Part shown: positions 1 to 6,991 of the stretch, piece by piece
How positions within the stretch are numbered: position 1 is the stretch's first letter
How the letters are laid out: the number at the start of each line of letters is the position of its first letter
Assembly (NCBI GenBank): GCA_903957465.1
Contig: CAJBPJ010000129.1
Location: 1 to 9,760 of the forward strand
Source of the DNA: an uncultured Opitutia bacterium
GTDB taxonomy: Bacteria > Verrucomicrobiota > Verrucomicrobiia > Opitutales > UBA953
Direction of reading: 5' to 3'
DNA: 9,760 nucleotides
Position numbers and translations under genes: made by a program
The notes under the pieces: generated by a model
What the model was told of the DNA's origin: nothing
Seen by the model: the letters and a program-made list of their open reading frames with translations, nothing else
Database searches by the model: none

Positions 1-594
1 CACAAAGTGCGCGTGCTAACTTACCTTGAGCGCCTTGGCAAAGACGGCGTACGCCGAATGGCTGCAATGTCCGTGCTCTCGGCACGCTACCTCTTCCAGC
101 GCCTTCGCAAGACCTACCCTTCGCTACCCGTAGCCGCCGCGGACATCCCCCGGATGCACGAGTTCATCCTCACACTTACCGACGACGACTTTAAGAAGAT
201 TGAAGCTGTAGGTGTTCCCCGCGCATCCGCCATTGGGCGTGTGGGCAAGCTGTTCCTCGATTTCGGGTACCATGCACCGACTGTCGCATTCCCTGAGGCC
301 TTTGGTCTCATGATTGAGCCTACGGAATCTTATACTAAATCTGAACTCGACCGCTTCGCTGAATCCGTCGAAGGAATTATTGAGCTCATTCGTCAAGACG
401 CCCGAGTACTCGTGGCGGCACCGCGCTTCACGCCGATTGATCGCGTGGATGATGTAACGGCCAATCGGAATCTCGTGCTTTCTGAAAAATTGCTGAAATT
501 GCCTGTGGTCATTCCGAATCGCGTTTCCCCGACAGTACTCAATCAACTTCCCGTGGCCGATATTCGTAAGAAAATCCTCGCAACTGTTGGCTAA
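1..594 (+). CDS. gcvPB: Glycine dehydrogenase (decarboxylating) subunit 2, C-terminal part; 5' end off the window
   Basis: This is the C-terminal ~197 residues of the PLP-dependent P-protein of the glycine cleavage system. The enzyme decarboxylates glycine and passes the aminomethyl group to lipoylated H-protein in the cytoplasm. The frame is open to base 1, and the GTG at 7 is an internal valine, not a start. Family signatures visible are MHEFIL, the substrate-domain segment DFGYHAPTVAFPEAFGLMIEPTES, in which YHAPTVAFP resembles the split subunit (GcvPB) more than the long fused P-protein (usually PPTMSWP), and the late block AP-(R)-FTP-x-x-R-x-D-(8)-RNLVL. The PLP-binding lysine lies upstream, outside the window. 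After RNLVL, where many homologues stop within a few residues, there are ~37 more residues ending at TAA 592-594. Assignment to the P-protein is firm. The split form is likely but cannot be proven without the 5' half. Confidence 0.9.
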   Translation, partial: HKVRVLTYLERLGKDGVRRMAAMSVLSARYLFQRLRKTYPSLPVAAADIPRMHEFILTLTDDDFKKIEAVGVPRASAIGRVGKLFLDFGYHAPTVAFPEAFGLMIEPTESYTKSELDRFAESVEGIIELIRQDARVLVAAPRFTPIDRVDDVTANRNLVLSEKLLKLPVVIPNRVSPTVLNQLPVADIRKKILATVG

Positions 595-661
595 AAAGGC
601 CGCCCCAGGATTGTAACTGTTTCGGCATAAATTCTTAACCAGAACTTGGCATGATGCATTC

Positions 662-2407
662 ATGCCAAATCAAGAGCAACTGACGCTAAAAACCAGCCTT
701 GGTAAGCTCGCCCCAATCGCAGACTACATTTTTGGCCTAAACGCTTTCACGGAAGCGCTACAAAGAGCAAATGGTTCAGGTAGTGGCTTTATTGACGCCG
801 CCCTGAAAGAGTTCGGCATTAATGCGACATGGACAGATAACGATCTCGCGCGCATCCCTCGCGAGGGACCACTTATCGTCGCGTGCAACCACCCGCATGG
901 TGGAGCCGACGGACTTGTCGCTCTTCATTTACTACTACGTGCACGTCCTGATACGCGCGTCATGGCCAACCACCTTCTGAGTAATGTGGCCGGCATGCGC
1001 CCCTGGCTTATTCAAGTTAACCCGTTCGGAACGTCCGCTGACACAAATCTAACGGGTATGCGAAAAGCATTAGCGCACCTCCACACTGGTGGATGTCTGC
1101 TCATTTTTCCAGCTGGCCAAGTCGCATCGCTACGGCCGCTAGAAAGGGTCGTGCGAGACGGCCATTGGACACCCCACATGGTCCGTTTAGCAAAAATTGC
1201 TAAGGCGAGTATCCTGCCGCTACATATTGAAGGGAGAAACCGTGCACGTTTTCAGATAGCAGGGCTCATCCATCCGCGCCTGCGCACCGCCATGCTTGTG
1301 CGCGAGATGCTAGCATTAAAGGGGAAAACTTTACGGCTTCGCTCCGGAAAGGCCATGAGTTGTGAAAAGCTGGCGGAACATGCAACGGATGATGATGCCG
1401 CAAAATTTCTGAGGCTGCGCTGCGAACTCCTACCTTCACGTCCTGAAGGAGACCGCAAAGTTCGCACCGAAAACCGCACGCTCGCACCAATCATTCCACC
1501 CATCGCACCTTCTTTGCTGAAGGCAGAACTCGAAAGCCTGCCGGCAGATAGATGCCTTGTGAGTGCCGGAAAAATGCGCGTGTGGCACTTTCAAGGCGAC
1601 GAGCTACCACACACCATGCGTGAAATTGGTCGGCTACGTGAAATTACTTTCCGTGCTGTTTCGGAGGGCTCTGGCTTATCTACAGACATCGACGCCTTTG
1701 ATGGCTGGTATGATCAAATGGTTCTTTGGGATGAAGAGCACTCTGCAATTGTTGGCGGCTATCGCCTTGGTCCCACTGACCGCATCCTACCAAGCAAGGG
1801 AAAGCGCGGACTGTACACGAGTACGCTGTTTGATTTTCGAACAGGCTTCTTTGAGCAAATGGACCCCGCCCTTGAAATGGGACGATCTTTTATTCGGCCA
1901 GAATACCAACGTAAACCGAATGCACTTCCGCTGCTTTGGCGGGGCATCGGACGCTACGTAGTCAAATACCCACGTTACCACACACTCTTTGGACCGGTTA
2001 GCATCAACCCTGAATATAGCTCAGCCTCGCGCGAGCTCATGCTTAATTGGCTACGACATAATCGAGCAGCAACCGAACTCACCTCACTGGTAAGGGCAAA
2101 GAATCCACCAAGGGCTATGCACCTTCGGCCCTCTGATCTTGAATTACTGAAAGACTGCGTCTTTGAACTCGATCATATCAATGGGTTAGTCAGCGAACTT
2201 GAGTCGGACGACAAAACTCTCCCGACCCTTCTCAAGCACTACCTTAAGCTCAACGGCCGCTTAATTGCCTTTAATATCGACGAAAGTTTTGGCGACTGTC
2301 TCGACGGACTTATCACTGTCGATTTGATTAAAACCGATCCTAAACTTTTATCTGCTTATTTAGGAGAAGACGGTGCGCGCGCTTTCTTGGACTTCCACGA
2401 CGCCTAA
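662..2407 (+). CDS. Bifunctional acyltransferase: PlsC-like O-acyltransferase fused to OlsB/hemolysin-like GNAT N-acyltransferase
   Basis: The 581-residue protein has two acyltransferase domains. Residues ~65-200 are lysophospholipid-acyltransferase-like: NHPHGGADG (H77 to D83, an HX5D spacing instead of the usual HX4D), FPAG at 149-152 (the FPEG-type block) and LPLHIEG near 186-192. Residues ~305-581 match the OlsB/hemolysin-like GNAT family, with EMGRSFIRPEYQ at 405-416 and a C-terminal block of LPTLLKHYLKL, FNIDESFGDCLDGLITVDL and ARAFLDFH. This architecture is that of OlsF/GlsF-type enzymes, which N-acylate ornithine, glycine or a related amino acid and then O-acylate the product to give a phosphorus-free membrane aminolipid. 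The amino-acid substrate cannot be read from sequence. It probably acts at the inner face of the cytoplasmic membrane. The gene starts 67 nt after gcvPB without a clear Shine-Dalgarno, and its stop lies in a small hairpin. The domain calls are strong; the aminolipid role is inference. Confidence 0.85.
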   Translation: MPNQEQLTLKTSLGKLAPIADYIFGLNAFTEALQRANGSGSGFIDAALKEFGINATWTDNDLARIPREGPLIVACNHPHGGADGLVALHLLLRARPDTRVMANHLLSNVAGMRPWLIQVNPFGTSADTNLTGMRKALAHLHTGGCLLIFPAGQVASLRPLERVVRDGHWTPHMVRLAKIAKASILPLHIEGRNRARFQIAGLIHPRLRTAMLVREMLALKGKTLRLRSGKAMSCEKLAEHATDDDAAKFLRLRCELLPSRPEGDRKVRTENRTLAPIIPPIAPSLLKAELESLPADRCLVSAGKMRVWHFQGDELPHTMREIGRLREITFRAVSEGSGLSTDIDAFDGWYDQMVLWDEEHSAIVGGYRLGPTDRILPSKGKRGLYTSTLFDFRTGFFEQMDPALEMGRSFIRPEYQRKPNALPLLWRGIGRYVVKYPRYHTLFGPVSINPEYSSASRELMLNWLRHNRAATELTSLVRAKNPPRAMHLRPSDLELLKDCVFELDHINGLVSELESDDKTLPTLLKHYLKLNGRLIAFNIDESFGDCLDGLITVDLIKTDPKLLSAYLGEDGARAFLDFHDA

Positions 2408-2417
2408 ATCAAGGCGT
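2400..2417 (+). terminator. Short hairpin over the stop of the acyltransferase gene, possible terminator
   Basis: ACGCCT (2400-2405) and AGGCGT (2412-2417) pair perfectly around the 6-nt loop AAATCA, and the TAA stop (2405-2407) lies inside the structure. Reading on the plus strand, the hairpin is followed by a T-rich stretch (TTTAATTAATCTTTTT, 2422-2437), offset by four bases. Reading on the minus strand there is no T-run after it. It may end the plus-strand transcript at this convergent junction. With only six base pairs it is a weak candidate. Confidence 0.35.
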
Positions 2418-2426
2418 GAACTTTAA

Positions 2427-3716
2427 TTAATCTTTTTCCTTTAGCCAGTCACGCACCTCGGCACTTAAAACAATACCGACCACGCCGAGCACGAAGAGCA
2501 GACTGAATGAGGCGAATCCCCAGCGCTCTGCAGAGGTAGGATCCGACGGATTAGCCAGGAGCCAACCCACCAAAGCACCCAGAAGCGGACCAAGGAAGGA
2601 GGCGAAGCGACCAATCATACCGTAGAAGCCAAAGAAGGCCGCTTCGCGTCCAACGGGTACCAGTGAGGCAAAGTGCGAGCGACTTAATCCCTGAACGCCA
2701 CCTTGGACGAGTCCGACGGCACCAGCGAGTAACCAAACCCTAGGGAAGGTCGCGCCGAACACCGTAACATCGCCCGGTTGCAGCCTCGCGCCATAAACTG
2801 CAATCAGCGTATAAATAATGAGGCCGACAATTAGCATTCGTACGGCACCCAAGCGATGCCCCAGCCAACCAAAACCAAGGGCCGCAGGCACGCCGATTGC
2901 TTGGACGACGAAGAATGCCAAAATTAAATCCCCTTCGCCGTAACCAAGTACAGTGCCAAGGTGCGTTGCAGTCGTTTTCACTGCATGCACGCCATCGATA
3001 TAAAAAATAAAAGCTAACAGGAACCAGCGGAGCTCGAGATTCGACCAAATCTCACGGGCAGTTTCCCGAGTGCCCTTCCATGTCTCTCGTAATGAAGGCA
3101 GTGGCGTAGCTTCCGCGGTTGGGCGGAATAACAATGGCAAGGCAAACAGTACCCACCAAATCGCTGCTGCCGGGTAAATCATCCACATGCGCCCAGCAAA
3201 GAAGCCCATATGTAATGCAACTAAGATAAGAATTCCCGAGATAAACCCGGCAGAGAAAGCTGCACCGCTGAGTATGTGACGGCGCCCTGCGGGAGCACAA
3301 TCGACTAACATCGAATCATAAAACGTCGCTGCAACATAGAACATGGCGGCCGATCCCGCATAGAGCAGCGATGCAGCCAGCCAGCCACCTTCAGGCACCC
3401 AGCCAAGCAATGCGGTTAAAAGCGCCCCGATAATCACCGCTAAACGTAAACCGCTTGCGCGGAATGCGGGAGATGTTGCCAGTTGCCCAAGAAAAGGTGC
3501 AAAAAAGAAAACAAGCAGACACGGCACTGATTGCGCTAACTTATAAGCGATAGATTCAACCGCAGGGTCTAACCCAGCGCCCCAAAAAGCCTTGAACATC
3601 CGCGGGAAGACCAGGGCAAGCACCACCATGGCGAAGGCTGTATTCGCAAAGTCATAAAGGACCCAGCGCATGGCATCACCCCATTTCCAATCAGATGCTG
3701 GCTTACTCTCAGTCAT
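2427..3716 (-). CDS. MFS transporter, UMF1 (Atg22-like) family
   Basis: This is a 429-residue polytopic inner-membrane protein with about 12 hydrophobic segments. Hallmarks of the UMF1/Atg22-like branch of the major facilitator superfamily are an N-terminal WVLYDFANTAFAMVVLALVFP block (residues 18-38), YDSMLVDCAP at 133-142, FYIDGVHAV at 238-246, and the diagnostic GGVQGLSRSHFASLVP then FFGFYGMIGRFASFLGPLLG (residues 339-380). The transported substrate of bacterial UMF1 proteins is not known to me, and I do not assign one. The gene follows metF by 40 nt on the same strand, so read-through from metF is plausible, but nothing in the sequence ties its function to folate or methionine. The ATG at 3716-3714 has no strong Shine-Dalgarno. 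Two transmembrane segments follow closely after the start, so it is the natural N-terminus. Confidence 0.9.
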   Translation of the reverse strand: MTESKPASDWKWGDAMRWVLYDFANTAFAMVVLALVFPRMFKAFWGAGLDPAVESIAYKLAQSVPCLLVFFFAPFLGQLATSPAFRASGLRLAVIIGALLTALLGWVPEGGWLAASLLYAGSAAMFYVAATFYDSMLVDCAPAGRRHILSGAAFSAGFISGILILVALHMGFFAGRMWMIYPAAAIWWVLFALPLLFRPTAEATPLPSLRETWKGTRETAREIWSNLELRWFLLAFIFYIDGVHAVKTTATHLGTVLGYGEGDLILAFFVVQAIGVPAALGFGWLGHRLGAVRMLIVGLIIYTLIAVYGARLQPGDVTVFGATFPRVWLLAGAVGLVQGGVQGLSRSHFASLVPVGREAAFFGFYGMIGRFASFLGPLLGALVGWLLANPSDPTSAERWGFASFSLLFVLGVVGIVLSAEVRDWLKEKD

Positions 3717-3756
3717 ACCGAATCCAATCCGCCAAAGCTGACTGGGGCAAGACCTC

Positions 3757-4650
3757 TCAAACAGGCGCTATCACGCCACGCCCACGTAAACGCACCAAAA
3801 GCTCTTGGGCCGCGTCCGAACGATTCACAATATAGAGATGCACCCCAGGTGCGCCAGCAGCGAGGAGATCGACAATCTGCTTCTCTGCCCAATTAAGCCC
3901 AACAGCCAACTGGGCCGCCTCATTTTCGCCGCACTCGATTAACTTGGATTCAAGTTCTTGCGGAATTTTCGCATGACTTAGGGAGCAAAAATTGTGTACC
4001 TGTTTCAATGAGCGGACTGGTAAAATTCCCGGGATAATTGGCACGGTCACTCCGTGCGCACGGGCATCAGCAACTAAACGAACGTAGTCGGCGTTATCAA
4101 AAAATAGCTGCGTGGTTACAAAGTCGGCGCCTGCTTTTACTTTATGTGCAAACCAATGCAGATCGCTTACTGCATCAGGCGAGTCGGGGTGCCGTTCAGG
4201 AAATCCAGCAACACCAACGGATAAGCGCTGTCCAGCACGCGCACGGATAAGCTCAACAAGCTCTGAGGCATAACGCAGGCCCTGCGGGTGTGCCGTAAAG
4301 CCAACAGCACCCTTGGGCGGATCACCACGCAAAGCGAGAATACCCGAGAAGCCAGCCGCAACATACTGGTCAACCAAGCCTTCAAGTTCAGACCGACTAT
4401 GACCGACACAGGTTAAGTGTGCAATGACACCATAGCCCAAAGCCCGCAGATCGCGACCAGCGGTTAAGGTAGTCTCACGGGTCGTTCCACCTGCGCCATA
4501 AGTAATCGAAGCTAAATCAATACCGAGTGGACGTAACTTCGCTGCCTCGACCAACATTTGCGACATGCCTTCCGCCGTCTTGGGCGGGAAAAACTCGACC
4601 GAGACCGTGGGTCGCGGGGAGCGCAGGCGTTGCAGAAGATTGGATGACAT
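3757..4650 (-). CDS. metF: 5,10-methylenetetrahydrofolate reductase
   Basis: MetF reduces 5,10-methylene-THF to 5-methyl-THF with an FAD cofactor, supplying methyl groups for homocysteine methylation. The 297-residue length is the normal size for the bacterial catalytic TIM barrel without the eukaryotic regulatory domain. Signatures in order are VEFFPPK (18-24, with the catalytic glutamate E19), SITYGAGG (48-55), HLTC (78-81), ALRGDPP (106-112, with the conserved Asp of the flavin site at D110), VAGFPERHPDS (147-157), KAGADFVTTQLFFD (172-185) and PIIPGILPV (204-212). The start is the ATG at 4650-4648. VEFFPPK lies 18 residues in, as expected. There is no Shine-Dalgarno, and a 24-bp palindrome ends 8 nt upstream of the start, suggesting direct repression of a short-leader promoter. 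It lies between DUF983 upstream and UMF1 downstream on the same strand. Confidence 0.97.
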   Translation of the reverse strand: MSSNLLQRLRSPRPTVSVEFFPPKTAEGMSQMLVEAAKLRPLGIDLASITYGAGGTTRETTLTAGRDLRALGYGVIAHLTCVGHSRSELEGLVDQYVAAGFSGILALRGDPPKGAVGFTAHPQGLRYASELVELIRARAGQRLSVGVAGFPERHPDSPDAVSDLHWFAHKVKAGADFVTTQLFFDNADYVRLVADARAHGVTVPIIPGILPVRSLKQVHNFCSLSHAKIPQELESKLIECGENEAAQLAVGLNWAEKQIVDLLAAGAPGVHLYIVNRSDAAQELLVRLRGRGVIAPV

Positions 4651-4658
4651 TAGTTCAA

Positions 4659-4682
4659 ATCAATACATCATGATATATTGAT
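4659..4682. promoter_or_regulatory. 24-bp near-perfect palindrome upstream of metF, candidate operator
   Basis: The half-sites ATCAATACATCA (4659-4670) and TGATATATTGAT (4671-4682) are reverse complements at 11 of 12 positions with no spacer. The site fills most of the 46-bp gap between the DUF983 stop and the metF start, and ends 8 nt before the metF ATG. A dimeric repressor bound here would cover any metF -10 region or the initiation region. It does not resemble the E. coli MetJ box (AGACGTCT repeats). AT-rich palindromes over methionine-cycle genes are known for ArsR-family regulators such as SahR, so that class is my suggestion, but the link is inference. No regulator gene is in the window. 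Confidence 0.55.
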
Positions 4683-4696
4683 GCAACAAGATAACA

Positions 4697-5077
4697 CTAC
4701 TGAGATTGATCGGAGTTCGCTGGCAACTCCAAGGGAAGTGCCACGTGGTAGGCCATGACCATCCAGCAAAGCATCACAGGGTAAAGCACCACCACAAAGG
4801 CGAAGCTGCCACCAATGCCCAAAAGCACACCTAGCCAAGCAGGGAGCACCTTCTTAACAACTAAGACACAGACAGGGATCAGCACGCAGATGATAGAGGC
4901 AACATACCCTATCGAAGTGGTGCCTGTATAGAATCCATCTGACTTCGAAAGATTCATCCCGCAGTCCGTACATGCTGGCTGCAACTTGAACCAGGAGCGC
5001 AACAAACCCCAATTTCCACAGTTGGGGCACGCACACGTCAACCCCCTTGCGATAATCTGCGTTCGGCTAATTGGCAT
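4697..5077 (-). CDS. DUF983 family zinc-ribbon membrane protein
   Basis: This is a 126-residue protein of unknown function. The N-terminus carries two cysteine pairs, CPNC (17-20, plus C15) and CTDC (36-39), arranged as a small zinc ribbon. It is followed by the family block NLSKSDGFYTGTTSIGY (42-58) and then two hydrophobic segments at about 56-75 and 78-110. This layout of zinc ribbon, SDGFY-type motif and two membrane helices matches DUF983. It would sit in the inner membrane with the ribbon probably cytoplasmic. The ATG at 5077-5075 directly abuts a GGAG, too close to serve as a normal Shine-Dalgarno. The stop lies 46 nt upstream of metF on the same strand, but the palindrome between them suggests metF can be controlled separately. 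No specific role can be given. Confidence 0.85.
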   Translation of the reverse strand: MPISRTQIIARGLTCACPNCGNWGLLRSWFKLQPACTDCGMNLSKSDGFYTGTTSIGYVASIICVLIPVCVLVVKKVLPAWLGVLLGIGGSFAFVVVLYPVMLCWMVMAYHVALPLELPANSDQSQ

Positions 5078-5199
5078 CTCCGTGATTAAAAGGCATGAAC
5101 GGTAAAAACGAAAGCGGGAAGAGCACCTCGCAGGATCTGTCGGCTTCTTGCCCCAATAACTTCTTCCAACTTACCGCCTAATCGCCCATAAAACCCGCT
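5078..5199. promoter_or_regulatory. Divergent intergenic region between DUF983 gene and argS
   Basis: These 122 bases separate the minus-strand DUF983 gene from plus-strand argS and must hold the promoters for both directions if the genes are transcribed from here. I see no convincing -35/-10 pair, T-box, riboswitch or extended hairpin. AT-rich patches occur at about 5084-5091 (towards DUF983) and 5185-5193 (CATAAAA, just before argS). The assignment as promoter DNA rests on the divergent arrangement only. Confidence 0.35.
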
Positions 5200-6984
5200 A
5201 TGTCAGCATGGTTCAATCCTGCCCGCGAACTCGACGCCCTTATCCGTCGCGTAGCCGCCTCCATGCCAACGCTCGGGGCCGACTTCGACCCTCAAGTTCG
5301 CCCCGCAACGGATACCCGCCATGGCGACTTTCAATGCAACGGCGTACTTGCTGCCGCTAAAATCGCTAAACTTAACCCAAGAGCGCTTGCGACTGAGCTC
5401 CTCGCCGCACTCGAAGCCGAGGGCACACTAAAGAAGGCAGGCCTTGAGACGGATGTCGCTGGACCCGGCTTTATTAACTTTCGCTTAACTTCAGCCGCGC
5501 TAGCGCAGTGGATCCACGAATACCGCGATGCGGACGCCTGGCGTCGAGGTGCCTCTGCACTCTACGCAGGTCGCAATGTTGTTATCGACTACCCTTCGCC
5601 TAATACCGCCAAGCAGATGCACGTCGGACACCTACGTCCAATTGTCATCGGCGAAGCCGTAGCACGTCTCCTGGAGTTCTGCGGAGCCAAACTAACACGG
5701 GACAACCATATCGGGGACTGGGGTACAAACTTCGGCATCCTCATCTTAGCGATTAAACGCAAAGGCTTTGTCTTAGATGCATCGAGCCCTCAAGCACTCG
5801 AAGACCTCGAAGCACTTTATAAAGAAGGTAGCGCTTTAACGAAGGCAGACCCTGCCGAACTCGATGCCGCACGTGCTGAGTTGGCAAAACTTCAACAAGG
5901 AGACACCGCCAACACTGCACTCTGGCAACAAATCGTGACGGTCTCCAATGCTGCCTTTCAGCGCATCTATGACCAATTCGGCCTCAAGAGTGACGTAACC
6001 CTTGGGGAATCTTTTTACCGCGATAAAGTCGACCAAGTATACCGCGAACTTGCTGAATGTGGCTTAGCCGAAGAAAGCGACGGGGCTTTAGTCGTCTGGC
6101 ACGACGACATCCCGCGTTTCTCACGACATGCAGAAACAAAATTGCCATTCATCGTGCGCAAGAAAGACGGCTCGTCGAATTACGCTTCAACCGACTTAGC
6201 CACAATCCTCTATCGGGTCGAACACCTGAAGGCTGAGGAAATTGTCTACGTTACCGACGGACGCCAACAGGATCACTTCCAGCAACTGTTCATTACCGCG
6301 ACAAAATGGTTTAAGGCTACAAACCGAAAACTGCCGCGACTACGACACGTTTGGTTTGGCACCATCCTCGGTGAAGACGGCAAAGCGATTAAAACGAAAT
6401 CAGGTGACCCTGTGCGCCTGCAATCCCTAATCGACGAAGCCACCACCAAGGCCTACGAAAAAGTGAGCGAGAAAAACCCTGAACTGCCCGAAGATGAGCG
6501 CCGCACAGTGATTGCGCCGCGCATCGGGGTTGCCGCATTGCGCTACACTGACCTTGGTTCAAATCGCACGATGGACTACCGGTTCTCGTGGGAAAAAATG
6601 CTTTCGTTCGAAGGTAATACTGCCCCTTACCTTCTCTATCAAGCCGTCCGCGTTCGTTCAGTCTTCCGCAATGCAGGACTCAAAGTTGGCCAGGGCGAAG
6701 AAGGCGCAAGCGCACCGGAATCTCCTGGAGAAATTGCCCTCGCCCGAAAACTGCTCGGGTTCTCGGCCGCTCTCGAAGAAGCCTGTGACGACCTTCGTCC
6801 GCACGCACTCTGCACTTACCTTTACGACTTAGCAGGTGCCTATAGCTCGTTCTACGCCGACAATAAAGTACTCGTCGATGAACCTGCAGTGAAAGCACGG
6901 CGCCTTGCTCTCTGCGCACGTACCTCTGCCCTACTCGAGTCCGGCCTACGCCTACTGGGTATCGAGCCGCTGGAGCGGATGTAA
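5200..6984 (+). CDS. argS: Arginine--tRNA ligase
   Basis: This class I aminoacyl-tRNA synthetase charges tRNA-Arg in the cytoplasm. The 594-residue length is normal. The N-terminal tRNA-recognition domain (about 1-110) contains HGDFQCNGVLAAAK (41-54) and DVAGPGFINFRL (85-96). The Rossmann core has the HIGH-type motif HVGHLR (141-146) after DYPSPNTAKQM, then DNHIGDWGTNFG (168-179), YASTDLATILYR (328-339) and VTDGRQQDHF (351-360). The second signature is degenerate, GEDGKAIKTKSG (391-402), as in the ArgRS group that lacks a canonical KMSKS. GNTAPYLLYQAVRVRS (472-487) opens the C-terminal DALR anticodon-binding domain. The start ATG 5200 places the N-terminal motif correctly but has no Shine-Dalgarno. 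hemW begins 7 nt after its TAA, so the two genes are probably co-transcribed. Confidence 0.97.
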   Translation: MSAWFNPARELDALIRRVAASMPTLGADFDPQVRPATDTRHGDFQCNGVLAAAKIAKLNPRALATELLAALEAEGTLKKAGLETDVAGPGFINFRLTSAALAQWIHEYRDADAWRRGASALYAGRNVVIDYPSPNTAKQMHVGHLRPIVIGEAVARLLEFCGAKLTRDNHIGDWGTNFGILILAIKRKGFVLDASSPQALEDLEALYKEGSALTKADPAELDAARAELAKLQQGDTANTALWQQIVTVSNAAFQRIYDQFGLKSDVTLGESFYRDKVDQVYRELAECGLAEESDGALVVWHDDIPRFSRHAETKLPFIVRKKDGSSNYASTDLATILYRVEHLKAEEIVYVTDGRQQDHFQQLFITATKWFKATNRKLPRLRHVWFGTILGEDGKAIKTKSGDPVRLQSLIDEATTKAYEKVSEKNPELPEDERRTVIAPRIGVAALRYTDLGSNRTMDYRFSWEKMLSFEGNTAPYLLYQAVRVRSVFRNAGLKVGQGEEGASAPESPGEIALARKLLGFSAALEEACDDLRPHALCTYLYDLAGAYSSFYADNKVLVDEPAVKARRLALCARTSALLESGLRLLGIEPLERM

Positions 6985-6991
6985 GCGCATT

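Noticed and set aside
595..661. Possible promoter (TTGTAA at 611-616) between gcvPB and the acyltransferase gene
   Set aside because: No acceptable -10 box at a 16-18 bp spacing; the gap may simply be intra-operon.
124..663. 179-residue open frame on the minus strand opposite gcvPB
   Set aside because: It lies antisense to a gene with clear P-protein motifs, and its translation is cysteine- and arginine-rich with no recognisable domain.
1563..1961. 132-residue plus-strand open frame within the acyltransferase gene
   Set aside because: It is an out-of-frame shadow of the GNAT domain, which is well conserved in the main frame.
5095..5181. A 28-codon plus-strand open frame (starting MNGKNESGKS) in the argS/DUF983 intergenic region, possible leader peptide
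   Set aside because: No Shine-Dalgarno, no arginine run or attenuator hairpin, and no recognisable similarity; most likely chance.
6905..6991. N-terminal extension of hemW overlapping argS
   Set aside because: The added residues duplicate argS coding sequence in another frame and precede the normal HemW N-terminus LYLHIPFC; GTG 6992 fits better.
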